Origin: Podaxis mareebaensis
Taxonomy: Eukaryota; Basidiomycota; Agaricomycetes; Agaricales; Agaricaceae
Assembly (NCBI GenBank): GCA_018524725.1
Contig: JAEUWP010000120.1
Location: 158,121-222,120 of the forward strand
Direction: 5' to 3'
Length of the DNA stretch: 64,000 nucleotides
In this document: positions 22,911 to 34,317 of the stretch, in pieces
Layout: each line of letters opens with the position of its first letter
Numbering within the stretch: position 1 is the first letter of the stretch
Made by a program: the position numbers and the translations under genes
The notes under the pieces: generated by a model
Told to the model about the DNA's origin: nothing
What the model saw: only the letters and a program-made list of their open reading frames with translations
Databases searched by the model: none

Positions 22911-24440
22911 TGTTAGGGTGGTCCTTATCACCAGTCACCTATGCATAAGCTAAGGGGCAGCTATCTCAGCAAATGGTTCACAAGTTCTAGGATTTACTGA
23001 GAAGGATGATGGTAAGAAGGTGGTGAGGCAAGTGTCCAGTTAAGCACACTTAGAGGTTGTACTTCTATCAATCAAGAATGTGACTAATAGAGAGTTTACT
23101 ACCACACTGATCATCAACTAACATCAATCACAAGGGTATGAAAAATATGGATGTGATTTGAGAATATTAGAAGCTTGTGCTTCCAGTACAAGAGTGGCTA
23201 TTTAAGTGCTATATCTAGAGTCCTAATCAGGAACTATAATAGCATAGTACTAAGTCCAATAGTCAATCAGAGACACATAACTATAGAGTGGAGATGAGAT
23301 AAGAATAGAACTAGACTAAGAGACAGAAATAGATCAAGTCCAAAAATAGTACAAGATAAGTCATTGAGAGGGGATCAGAGAAATAGGGAGAAAGAGAGAG
23401 ACAAGAGAGTAATACTAAAAGATGTAGTCTATACATTCTGATTAATAGACAGAAGGCATATACTATAAGTGTTAGGGTAGTCCTTATAACTAGTCACCTA
23501 AGCTTAAGCTAGGGGGTGGCTATCTCAGTAGATGGTTCACAAGCACTAGGATCTACCAAGAAGGATGATGGTAAGTAGGTGGTGAGGCAAGTGTCCAATT
23601 AAGCACATTTAGAGGTCAAACTTCTATTAGTTGAGAATATGACCAATAGAGAGTTTTCTACCACACTAATTTTCAACTAATGTCAATTGTAAGAGTGAGA
23701 AGCACAGATACAATTTGAAAGTAAGAATATTGGAAGCTTGTGCTTCCAGTACATGGGCAGCTATTTAAGCTCTACACCTGAGGTCCTAATCAGGAGGCTA
23801 TGATGATGTAGTGCTAAGTCTAATAGTCAATCAGAAACACATAACTATGGAGCAGAGATGAGATGAAAATAGAAACAGACTAAAGACTAGAAATATACTG
23901 AGTCTAAGAATAGTTCAAGACAAGTTATAAGAAAGTAGCAAGAGGAGATAGAAATAGAGAATAGTACTAGAGATAAGTCCATACATCCTGATCAGTAGAC
24001 AAGGGTTTATACTACAAGTCTAAGTCCAGATGAAGTTGTCTGTTAGAGGAGTTAGAAGTAATTGAGGTAGGGATGAGGTGGAAGAGGGAACTGTGAAGTT
24101 CCTGATGAGTGGAGAGTCAGAAGAGTCTGACTCAACCATAGGGCTATAGTGCAGTAACTGCAATAATGAGGATAATGAGGAGGCATCTCCAGTGATGTAG
24201 GGAGGCAGGTAAGGAGGAGGTGGAGGTGGAGTGATAGCTGGTTCTTTGGGAGGGGACTCATCAATGCTGGGGACATTGGAGTTAATGCTAAAGAGTAGAG
24301 GAAGCTGGATATGCTACAGAGGAATAGAGGGTGGATCCTCAGAGTTAAGATCAATGTGATAGACTTCTACTTCTCAGAAGTAGAGGCCATGGGTGACTTT
24401 ATATTTGATAATATAAGGGATGACTTCCAGCAGGTACATC

Positions 24441-24462
24441 TTTTTTTTTTTTTTTTTTTTTT
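24441..24462. repeat. Poly-A tail of the LINE (poly-T on +)
   Basis: An uninterrupted run of 22 T directly abuts the left target-site copy (24426-24440). Confidence 0.95.
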
Positions 24463-24728
24463 AAATCAACATTTATTGCAATAGACTAGCTACTACAAAC
24501 GGGTGCGCGATAGCAGTCCCAAGGGCCGAAACCTACAGACAAGAGAAAATAGAGAGAAACGAAAGAGAAAAGGAAAAAGTGAGGGAGCTATTGAGAGACA
24601 ACCAACACGAGATATAGTGTACAGCAAATCAAACTGAGAGAGAGAAAAGAGATGAAGATGAAGAGATGAGGGGGAGATGGAGCTAGCTAGAGGCAAGCAC
24701 AACTAAGATAGATAAAGGAAGAGACCCC

Positions 24729-27700
24729 TTAGTGAACGTCAGGAGCACCATGTAATGTCAGCCTCTCTCGTCGAGTAAGCCGTCGAGTGTTGTAGTCCTC
24801 AAAGGTGATTGGTCCTTGTATCTGGTCAGCGAAGGAAAAGGCTGCCAGGTTTTCACGGAGGAACGAGATGAGCCAATGGATATTTGTATGAATACCATAT
24901 GGTCAGTGATAGAGGGGACAGTGATGGATAATGTGGTCCTGCATCTCGAGTTCCTCGCCGCATGGGCAGGAGGTGATGTAGCGCCCTGGGAAGAAATGCT
25001 GTCTGAAGGCACCAATAGGTGTGTGATCAGTTACACAGTGGGTGAAGCACACACATAAGTTTGGGTCGGTGCCAAGGCCTGAAGAGAGCCATGTGCCGCC
25101 ATTGGTGTACTTGGGTTCCAAGGGTTGGTCCGCAGAGTTGGTAAGGGGAAGCCAATTATGGCCTCGATGTTTGGGAACGTTCATCTTCTGCCTCCAGAGA
25201 GTGAGACATTTGGTAGTGTAGTGGTTATGAACATATCCAAGGGAGGTGCAGATGGGGAACCATGGGTTGTTAGGAATGCGCAACGACTTGGCAAGGTTGT
25301 GCGCTTGGAAGTGTACCGACCATTTTTCGGAGGAAGGGACTGACCAGAAGTGGATATTGTTGAGGGGAGAGGAGGACAACCACTCTCGGAGAAGAGGGAT
25401 GATAGCTAGAGCATCCTTATGAGCACTGTGGGGGCCATAATTAAAAAGTAGTTTGGCAGAGGAAATAGAATCAGTGAAAAAGCAGATAGAAGAGCAACTA
25501 TGAGAGATAGCGAGAGAAATAGAGGAAAAGAGACCAAGATGGATTGCATATGATTCGGAGTCAGAGGAAAGCACTTCACCACAGGGGCAAACAGAGGAAG
25601 AAAGAATATCAGATGCAGAAGAGCTGAAGACTAAATATGCAGAGGTGGCGGAGAGCCATGGATCGAGAGGGACAGAACCATCAGAAGAAGCTACTAATGA
25701 AACTGGAGAGGAGAATAAGGAATCTCTAGCTACATTGAGAGACTGAATGTATCTAGCTTTTACATTATTATCAATGGGGGTGGGACATTGATGAAAATGA
25801 ATTTGAGAATCAAAGTGATCAACAAGACACTGACCAGGCTTGGCACTAGGATGTAGTCGGTTGAACCGGTCCGAGACTAATTGGGTGTCAGACACAAAGT
25901 CTAATGCCATGGACCTGGTTTTGGTAGAGCGTGCATCAAGAGGATCAACATCATGTGTGAGAATTTTGAGGGGGTGGGATGGGGGGAGGGTTTGGAAGCA
26001 AAGGGAGCATCGCTTGGTGAGCTTGAAGAGATGGAGTTGGATGGGGATGAGACCAGCGATAGCCTCAACACCACCCGTGGGTGTTGTGTGGAATGCACCA
26101 GTGATCCAGAGGGCGGCTGACCATTGCATTTGCTGAAGTTGTTTGATAAGGCCTCTGTATCGGCCATTACGGTTGAACCACAGATGGAAACCGTATATGG
26201 CTATGGGAACAACACAAGACCTATATAGAAGGCACTTATGTAAAGGTGATAAACCTTGAATGGAGTTGCCGAGGAGGCACATACACTTGACTGTGGAAAG
26301 TGCCTTTGTGGAGTAGTATCGGACGTGTTCTCTGAAGGAGAGCGCCCAGTCAAAGTAAAACCCCAAGTACCTGAGGTGACGTTTGGGGATGAAGATGAGA
26401 CGACCATTTGTGGGATGGTCGACAATGATATGTGGGTCGGGTTCTGCCCAGGGGCGGTTGGAAAAGTGAAAGGCCTCAGTCTTGTCATGTTCAAGAGTGA
26501 GACCCATCGAGGTTAGTAATTGTTCGCAACTAAGATATACCGAAGCAAGTAGATTACAGTTGGTGTGGAAAGAGTCTAATTGTACTATAATGAGACCATT
26601 GTCTACAAAAGAGAGAAGTTTACACTGAGCATCATTTGAAAATTTATGGATGAATGGTGAAAGATAAAGAGCAGTAAGGATAGGTGAAAGAGCGGAACCT
26701 TGACCTACGCCTACAGAAGCAGGGAAGGGGGGAGAAGTGTCATTGTTCCAAGAATATTTAGTGAAGCGATTGATTAAATAGTCCGAAAAGAACGAAACTA
26801 TGGATGAGTTGAAACCATGTCTTCTGAGGATCTCAATTAAAAGAGAGTGGTTGATAGAAGGAAAGAATTGGGCAACATCAAAGGCAAGGACGCTCATTTT
26901 CAAGTTCTTTTTCCATCCAGTCTGGACCAAGTGAGTGACAAAAACTCCTGCATCTTCGGTGGAGCGGTGAATGATGCCCCTGAATTGTAACGGGTGTACA
27001 AGGTCAAATTGGGTAGATTCGAATTGAAGATGATTAGAGATCATCTTCTCAATAAGCTTGCCTAGGGTGTTGAGGAGGACAATGGGTCGGAACATTTTAG
27101 GTGTGGAGTAGTGGGGTTTATTCGGTTTAGGAATAATAACCAAAGTAGACGTCTTGAAATATTCCAGCCATGTGTGGAATTGAATACACGCAGAGGCGAA
27201 AGATGTGAAATTCGATTTAATGACATCATCAGACATGAGGAATTTGATGTGGGCCCACGTGAGATGGTCTGGGCCCAGAGCGGAAGAGTTAGCACAGGGT
27301 AAAAGAGCATCTGTAAGTTCCCTAGATGAGAAGGGGGGCCAAGATCACTCTTCTTGTTCAGGAGCAAAATTGGCTGTGTTGAGATCGACCAGTCTGTTGG
27401 ATGCTGCATTGTATGTTTCATCAAGTGCCTTCCATAGGCTCTCAGGTTCGTCACATGGCTGTCCCTTGTGGAGGATGGATTGGGATGGGGGAAGGTTTCG
27501 CTTTTTCACCCACATCATTAGGTCCCAAGGACGTCTTTTCTCCCTCGAGATTTCCAAGATCTTTGCATCAAAGAAGGCTCTCTTTGCTTTCTTGGTAGTT
27601 CGTCTGAAATTGCTCCAATTACATTTGGTACAGTGGGCATTAAAGGTGTATAGGGCATCAGAGCAGTGGTTGTTCCACCAGGGTTTTGAACAATGACAAA

Positions 27701-28661
27701 TTTTGACTTCTACAGTATTCGCATTCCATTCTTCTGAAACTATATCAAGGATGGAAGATGCGTATTTGTTGACATCGTTAGAGGATTCAAAGTTAGGGGG
27801 AAGTGCCTTGATGCGTAAGGAGCAGTTGTACAAGAAAAGAGCTTCTTCTTCAGAGTCTCTAGGAATAGTACGTTTGACTGTGATGGGAGTGACAGTGGAT
27901 GACAGCGGGATGTGGGTGAATAGAGGAACATGATCAGATCGGGATCTCCAGTCATGTTGGTAAGAGTGTGTAGGGGCAGGAAGGTCCATCGGAGATACAG
28001 CGAAGATGAGATCGATCACCATTGCCGATTTGTTGGGATCATCAGGAAAGTGCGTAGGGGAGTATTCGATCGGAGTGGATCTGGTAAGTCCGATTGTGTC
28101 CATGATGTCACAAAGCAAGTCAGCTCGTGCAGAGTGATGGGGTGCGTTGTGATCCCAGTCGGGAGACCTCATGTTAAAGTCGCCTCCTGCATAGTGAATG
28201 TTGTTGGGGAAGGAGGGAATACAGGATTCTAAATAGTCTATAGAAGACAAATCATTCGTTTCAAAGTAACAATTAAGGAAATATTGTTTACTAGGAATAG
28301 AGAGAGAAAACATTTGAAAATTGGGTGATGAAATGATGTTAGGGTGAATGACAGGGTTTAAGGACTGGATAGATTTACGAATGTATGTAAGAACGCGCAG
28401 TTTAGAAATGGACTGGTCATGAAGTAGAAGCCAGTCCTTATGAATAGGAGGTCCTTCCATCGGGTCTCCTTCAGAGGCCGACGTGGACAGAATGTTGTGA
28501 ATGAACCTGAAAGCAGGTTCTTGTAAGCATAAAATGTGGATGTCTTTAAGTAAAGGGGAGTTTAAAAGGAATTCTACAGTGGACCAGTTCTTTTGAACAT
28601 TAAATGAACAAATCGAGATATTAGATAATGAAGCAATGTTACAAAGGGATTGTTCAGACAT
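24729..28661 (-). pseudogene. LINE ORF2: AP-endonuclease, reverse transcriptase, RNase H, zinc motif; two in-frame TGA
   Basis: One frame runs from ATG 28661 to TAA 24731-24729, 1311 codons, interrupted only by TGA at 27347-27345 and 24905-24903. The endonuclease part (about 28620-27900) has CSFNVQKNWSTVEFLL, LCLQEPAF, YAGGDFNMRSPDWDHN and RSDHVPLF. RT (about 27130-26400) has VIIPKPNKPHYS, FRPIVLLNTLGKLIEK, FDVAQFFPSINHSLL, VGVGQGSALSPILTALYLSP and LLSFVDNGLIIV; the usual F/Y-x-DD reads FVDN, so the second catalytic Asp is changed. RNase H (about 25700-25250) shows SSDGSVPLD, ESYAIHLG and FFTDSIS. The end carries CPCGEELEMQDHIIHHC. The two stops fit CGA-to-TGA decay. Confidence 0.9.
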
Positions 28662-28716
28662 TGACAGCGCAGGCGTTGAAGTCGGACTTAGCCTTCTCAG
28701 TTTTCATCTCTCTGAG

Positions 28717-31263
28717 TCAGCTTATGATCCATTCCTTGTCAAATCTGTGATGGAAGAATGGGCATTTATCGCTGTTTACATGGTGTTCTTTGGAGCCACA
28801 TGACAAGCAATTGAATGATGTCATGTGAGGGCATTCAGTGACATTGGCAGGGGTGGGAGGGTGAGGGTTTGGACCAGGCTTGCCACGACAGCAGTACCCA
28901 TCGTGACAGTGATTATTGGTGTGATGGGGATCACCACAAATGGCACACCTAGGGTTGTGTGCTCTGCATAGATGGGTGGGGTGACCCCATCTCCAACATC
29001 GGTTACACAGAGGGCTTGCGACCCTCATGCTTGCACCTCGGAATGTACACACCCTATTATCAAAGAGGATAGTGTGGTTGATGAAAAGTTTTGCCCTTGA
29101 GGCTGTTTGGGAGTCCCAAAGGTCAAAGAAGAGATTAGCCAAGTCTGAGTGAGGTGACACTCAGCAGAACCTTGGTTTGCCAACAAGGTGATTAACGATG
29201 TCAGTGTAAGGGGAGTTGTCAATGGTGGGTTTGATGTCTTCAGCGGTGTAAGGGGTACCATCCTCCTTGAGATATGGGAGGTTGGTTAGTTTAATAAAAG
29301 ATTTGGACATCGGGAGCGACGGGTTAACTGTGTTCCTAATTTCCAGGGTAGCGAATGCTGACCTGTTGGAGTCGGAAATGCCTTTCTTGATGGTGTTAAG
29401 TTCTGCCTCAGATGCAACAGAACTCGTGTTGAGCCAAAGTGTGCATTCGTTCTTCTTCACTGACTCAACATGAAGAGGGAGGTTTTTCTGGTAAAGTTCA
29501 TTATTGCAACACCAGACTACAAGGTCTAGTGATGTAATCATGAGGTGGGAGAACATATCGTTGAATGGAACAACAACGTTCTTGCGAGATGGGCCTTGTG
29601 TGGCCTTAGGTTGAGAGGGACAAGGGGAGGGGGTGGATTTGGGAGCAGGCGATTTGATGTCACCTGAATTGCGTAAAAAGTTAATGATGTCGACTGGCAA
29701 CATCATAGGGAATTGATTCTGGAGAGCTGCATATTTCTGCAGCTCATCCACCTTGAGGGGAGTTTGAGAAGCCGCCTTGGAATATGATGACTTTTGAGTA
29801 GATGGGGATGGTGCTCCAGACCTGTACTGAGGTTTGGTGGCTTTGTTAATAGGAGGAGGGGTGGAAGAAGGGGGGGAGGGACGGGGAGGAAGGGAAAGGG
29901 ATTCCTTGGGAGGGAAGGCAGGGGCCACAATAGGCTTATGCTGAGCAGGAGCGGCTATTGTTTTGCAAGGCGCTCAGCGGCAGTTAACCGTAGACCAGGA
30001 ATTAGGGTTAGGGTTAGCCTTTTCCTGGCTGGATGGACCAGGAGCAGCCAGGATAGTGGGTTGGACGGAGGGAGGGAGCATGTCAGCATCAACGATAGAT
30101 GTCGAAGACTCACCTGGTTTGGACGGATCTGGAGGCAGAAGACATGAGAGGGGGATTGCTCAAGCAGTGTCCCTTTCGAGTTGCGATTCTGAGCTTTGGG
30201 ACTGCCCAATAGCATCAGAGGATATAGGGAAAGTGAAGCTCTGGGACTGCCCAGTAGCGTCACTTTTGGGGGTAGGGGAGGACACTGCCAGTGCTTTTTC
30301 AGCCTGACATTCTTGACAATGCCCAGTTGACATAGGTGTGGGAGTGGGGGATAAGGTATGAGCGGGCAGGAATTGCATTGAGATAGTGTCATAGAGGCAC
30401 ACTGTGTGATTATTGAATGGAACGGCTTTGCTCCGGAGTTGTTCAGAGTGTGCAATGGTTTGCATAATATAGATGAGGGAAGAAGTGCCCTTGAATGTAG
30501 AAAAATCCCCTCTGTTATTAGCCCAAGACACGAGCCAGCTGGAGGTGTAAGAGAGAAGCACTGTGAGTAGGTCGAGCACTTTAGGTTCTGAGGTATTGGT
30601 GACATCAATGTCACCAAAAGAGTCACATAGTGAGGAACAGATTGCTGACCAATCCATTCCGCGGGACACAGGGTCCTCACCTTGAGGCTGTGTGTTGGCT
30701 TGGGGGGAAGTGGGAGTGAAAGTCGGGAGGGCTGGGAGGGGGTCTGAGGGCTGGGATTCATCCCAAGCTGTTCCAGGGGTGGGTGGGACAAAGCCATAGG
30801 AGGAGGTGATGGCTTGAGCAGGTGAGAGGACTCTTTGGGAGGGGGCGATCTCGGGTGATAGGTCGATGTCCTCTCGGGCTGGCACGAGGGACGGGTGGAT
30901 TGAGCGAGGAGTAGAAAGGCCTTGAGAGCCTTCACTTTCATCGTTTTCTTCTGCAGATGATACAGAAGCAGCATTGTCTTCCTCCCTAAACTTCATACTC
31001 TTTTTGAGTCAGTTAGAGAGGGATTGATCGGTTGAGTAAGAGCGTTTAGCTCCTATAGATGGAGAAGGGGAGGGAGGCTTTCTGAGAAAGTCCTCTGAGA
31101 CCTGGAAATCGTTGAAGAGACTGACAGAGGCCTCTTGGGGAAGAGTGGGATTGGGTGCTAAACTGGTGCTTGATCGCCGACGATGAGCGATACCGGAACG
31201 AATACTGCTGGCAGTCTTTTTGAAGCCTCCAAGGATGCTGCTAGTGTCCTTAGAGTCTTTCAT
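28717..31263 (-). pseudogene. LINE ORF1: gag-like protein with CCHC zinc motifs; four in-frame TGA
   Basis: One frame runs from ATG 31263 to the stop at 28717, 849 codons, interrupted by TGA at 31011-31009, 30162-30160, 29976-29974 and 29163-29161. The N-terminal two thirds are Ser/Pro-rich and probably disordered. The C-terminal part has a conserved fold (FNDMFSHLMITSLDLVVWC, ECTLWLNTSSVASEAELN) followed by Cys/His clusters CNRCWRWGHPTHLCRAHNPR and CAICGDPHHTNNHC, then CLSCGSKEHHVNSDKC, giving three zinc-knuckle-like motifs. This is the RNA-binding ORF1 of Tad1-type LINEs. ORF2 starts 55 bp downstream. There are no frameshifts. Confidence 0.85.
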
Positions 31264-31772
31264 AGTGAGTTAGAACAAGTTTGTTTATTCCTTGTACAAC
31301 GAATAACTGTGCCACTGAAACGATAGTGGTAGTTACTGAGAAAGGAAGGTTGTCCAGCAGGTACATCATATAGGGATGAAGGAATATGATCAGCTCTCCA
31401 GCATAAGGAATCATCTTCCAACTATGGGCCCAAGATGAGTTAAAGTCATTGGTGATGGTCTGAATGTATAGGCTATTGGGGTTGGAGACATGAGTGAAAG
31501 GGGTGTTCTCCCAGGTGATGCACAGTATTTTGGTCATCATACAATCAGTAGAGTAGAATATAGGGCCAGGGGTTGGCCAGTCTTCAGAGAAGAGTAAGAT
31601 GTGACCAGGAAGGCAATAATTGGTAAAGGCTTCATTTCTATAGTGAGTTGAGTCATTAGCAGATTCATTGGTATTGGTAGTGGTATCACAAGATGCATTA
31701 GGGAGGCTGAGTTCATGGATGAGGGCATAGTAGATGATATTGGTGCATGATGTCCAAGACAAGTTCATAACA

Positions 31773-31789
31773 TTATCTCCTTCATTATT
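31773..31789 (-). other. Polypurine tract of A1
   Basis: The element strand reads AATAATGAAGGAGATAA immediately before the 3' LTR start TGTTATG. The equivalents are 46178-46194 in A2 and 61571-61587 in A3. It serves as the plus-strand primer in reverse transcription, and here is also coding (NNEGDN). Confidence 0.7.
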
Positions 31790-32795
31790 AGTGAGTTCTA
31801 TCTCACTATCTTCTACAGGGGTGGTAGTGGGGATAGGTGGTCTAGGATCTTCCACTGTTGATGTCAGAGAATACTGGTTCATAATGTCCATCAGCAGTGT
31901 GGATGGTTGTTGACTCTCAGTAGGGGTTCCTCTATAGGTAAGGGAGTGAATGTGAGTGGTGGCTCTGCTGAGGAGACTATGATGTTGTCAAATAGATGAG
32001 AGGGAGGCTGAAGGTATAGGAGTTGGTGTGTGAGGCCTGCCAGTTCTAGGTGTTGATCCTGTTGGCAAGGGCAGTAATAGTGGCATTGATGGGTTGGTGC
32101 AATTGCACACTTGCTGGACTTAGTGTTCTGGCATGGCAGGGAAGGTAGGGGGTTCCATTATAGTCCTGAGCTCATAGAGATGGTCAGGAGTCATCATGTC
32201 CTCTATGTCAATCAGTATACAGATACTGCTGGTATTGATTGGTCCTTTGTGGAAGAGAGCATGTAGGGTGAAGTAGTGGAGGAGGTCAGGATAGGAGTAG
32301 GTGCCTAGGAGGAGTGATAGGTTGGCCAGGAGGGCAGCTGTTGCCCAGATGGGAAATGTTGAGTGAGGTGTCAAGACTTCTTGGTATTCTTTGATGCAGA
32401 GGTACATAGCTGCTTGCATTGGTAGATTGTGGCAGTATAGTCTCAGTTTACAATGGAAGGCTAGGAATTTGATCAGGTTGAGGGCTTCTCAAAATTGGAG
32501 GCATGATATGTGGACTTAAAGTTGCTATAGACCCAGTATGTAGGGTGCAAGTCTCATGTAGAGTTGGAGGAGATTGTGGTTGTTGATTTGTTCATTGGGA
32601 AGATTAGGGTAGTACATCAGTTGAAAGAGTGTGAGCTCTGCTAAGTGTGTCAAGTCATATACTGACAATATTAAGGAGAAGTTGGGTAGTAGTGAATGAG
32701 CTCTGGATATTGCTACATAGTCCAGGAGAGATGTCATGGCTAAGACAAGCAAGTCAGGCCATTTCTATTGAGTGCAAAAGTTGAAGGAGCATTCT

Positions 32796-33821
32796 TGTTA
32801 GGATGATCCTTATCACCAGTCACCTAAGCTTTACTAGGGGGCAGCTATCTCACTAGATAGTTCACAGAGGCACTAGGATCTAGCATGAAGGATCATGATG
32901 AGAAGGTGGTGAGGCAAGTGTCCAGTCAAGCACACTTAAGAGGTCAAATGTCTATAAGTCAAGAATATGACCAATAGAGCATTTACTACTACACTGATCA
33001 TGAACTAATGTCAATCACAAGTTAGAGGTGAACAATAACTTGAGATTTAAGAATATAGAAAGCTTGTGCTTCCAGTACATGAGTGGCTATTTAAGCTTTA
33101 CTTCTAATATCCTAAGAAGGTAACTATGACAAGTAAGGCTACAAGTCTAAGAGTCAATGACAATGAGATATCTACAGTGATGTAGGGAGGTGGATATGGT
33201 AGGGGGTCTGCAGCAGGTTCTTCTAGGTTTGACTCATCAATACTGGGGATGTTGGAATCAATGCTTCAGAGTGGTGGGAGCTGTGTGTGATGGGGAGGAA
33301 TAGCTGGAGGGTCATTGGAGTTAGGATTGATGTGATAGACTTCTACTTCTTGAAAGTAGAATCTGTGAGCTACTTCATATTTGATGATATGGGGGATAAC
33401 TTCTAGTGGATACATCATGTAGGGGTGGAGGAATACTATAGGTTCTCCAGTGTATGGAATCATCTTCCAACCATGGGCCCAAGCAGAGTCAAAGTTATTG
33501 TGAATGGCTTGGACATATAACCCTTCAGGGTTGAAGACATAGGTGAAGGGAGCATTCTCCCAGGCAATGTGTAAGATCTCCATCATCATATGGTTGGTAG
33601 AGTAGAATAGTAGTCCAGGTGTCAGCCAATCTTTGGAGAATAAGGATGTGTGGCCAGGAAGGCAGCAATTGGCAAATGCTTCATTGCAGTAACAAGTTGG
33701 GTCTTCAGCTAATATGCCAGTATCTTGAGTGGTGTGGCAGGAGGCACTTGGAAGTCCAAGCTCATGGACTAGGGTGTGATAAATAATATTGTGATGAGGG
33801 GTACTGGGTGTACTCATAACA
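32796..33821 (-). mobile_element. Solo LTR L4 of family A inside A1 (TSD ATTCT), internally deleted
   Basis: The + strand runs TGTTAGGATG ... CTCATAACA, flanked by ATTCT at 32791-32795 and 33822-33826. At 1026 bp it is about 350 bp shorter than other LTRs; the loss lies near 33155, between the promoter half and the PPxY-coding part. The LTR ORF is open for its N-terminal ~180 codons (about 33814-33266). Confidence 0.9.
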
Positions 33822-34317
33822 ATTCTAGTAGAATGCATGAAAGTAACAATAGTCTCCCTGTAGATATTGAGGTTCTGTATCAAAAGTAGATTCCTTCAAA
33901 GAGTGGTGTCCTCAGAGAGGGATTTAACCCAGTCCAGAGATTCTCAGAGTCAAATGAGTTCAGAGTCAATGTCAGATATCTCACTAGAGATGGTCTGTAA
34001 TTCAATTGGGAATCCATTGAGGGGCCAAAGGAACTCTCTGGTGCTAATTCTTATGGAGAAGGCAGGGAGTGGGTGAAGTGGGTATGAGATGATAAATGGT
34101 ATGGCATCCTGTACAATCATAGTCATCATGATATGTTGTATGGTGAGGTGTTCTGTGAGGGCATTTAATCTGTCAGTATAGGTGGTAGAGGAGCTGAGGA
34201 GTGGAGAGTCACTGATAGAAGCAATGATATTACTTGTAGTAGTAGCAGAAGTAGATTGAGTAGTTTGCTGAGCTTCAGTTTGGATAGGTGAGGAGGTAGT
34301 GGATGACATTGCCAGTG

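Larger units (their letters stand above)
24441..31352 (-). mobile_element. Near-complete LINE (Tad1-like, with RNase H), 6.9 kb
   Basis: The element has a 22-bp poly-A tail (poly-T at 24441-24462 on +) and an exact 15-bp target duplication TCCAGCAGGTACATC at 24426-24440 and 31353-31367. It carries ORF1 with CCHC-type zinc motifs and ORF2 with endonuclease, RT, RNase H and a C-terminal Cys/His motif, the layout of fungal Tad1/I-group LINEs. It keeps frequent CpG, unlike the surrounding chromovirus, so it inserted later. Its only visible coding defects are six in-frame TGA codons. Confidence 0.93.
23470..31772 (-). mobile_element. 3' LTR (L3) of A1, split by the LINE
   Basis: LTR pieces are 23470-24440 and 31368-31772, together 1376 bp. 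The LTR ORF starts at the ATG ending at about 31766 and runs through YALIHELSLPNAS and SWAHSWKMIPYAGELIIFLH until the LINE breaks it; the C-terminal part resumes at about 24430. The internal polypurine tract follows at 31773. Confidence 0.88.
31773..34309 (-). pseudogene. Extra 3' ORF of A1 (env position), interrupted by solo LTR L4
   Basis: The frame starts with ATG 34309 just after the chromodomain (MSSTTSSPIQTEAQQTTQS). Strings LTEHLTIQHIMMTMIVQDAI, LAELTLFQLMYYPNLPNEQI, WATAALLANLSLLLGTYS and GPINTSSICILIDIEDMMTP match the A2 and A3 copies. After correcting for L4 plus its TSD (1031 bp), the second half lies in the +1 frame relative to the first, as in A2 and A3. The distal part (31891-31773) runs in frame through the polypurine tract into the LTR ORF. 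Several stops are present. No known domain recognised. Confidence 0.7.

Noticed and set aside
25125..28232. Many plus-strand frames antisense to the LINE
   Set aside because: They mirror strongly coding ORF2 on the minus strand; shadows.
29998..30018. Interstitial telomere or chromosome end
   Set aside because: Only about two and a half units, inside a continuous coding frame of the LINE.
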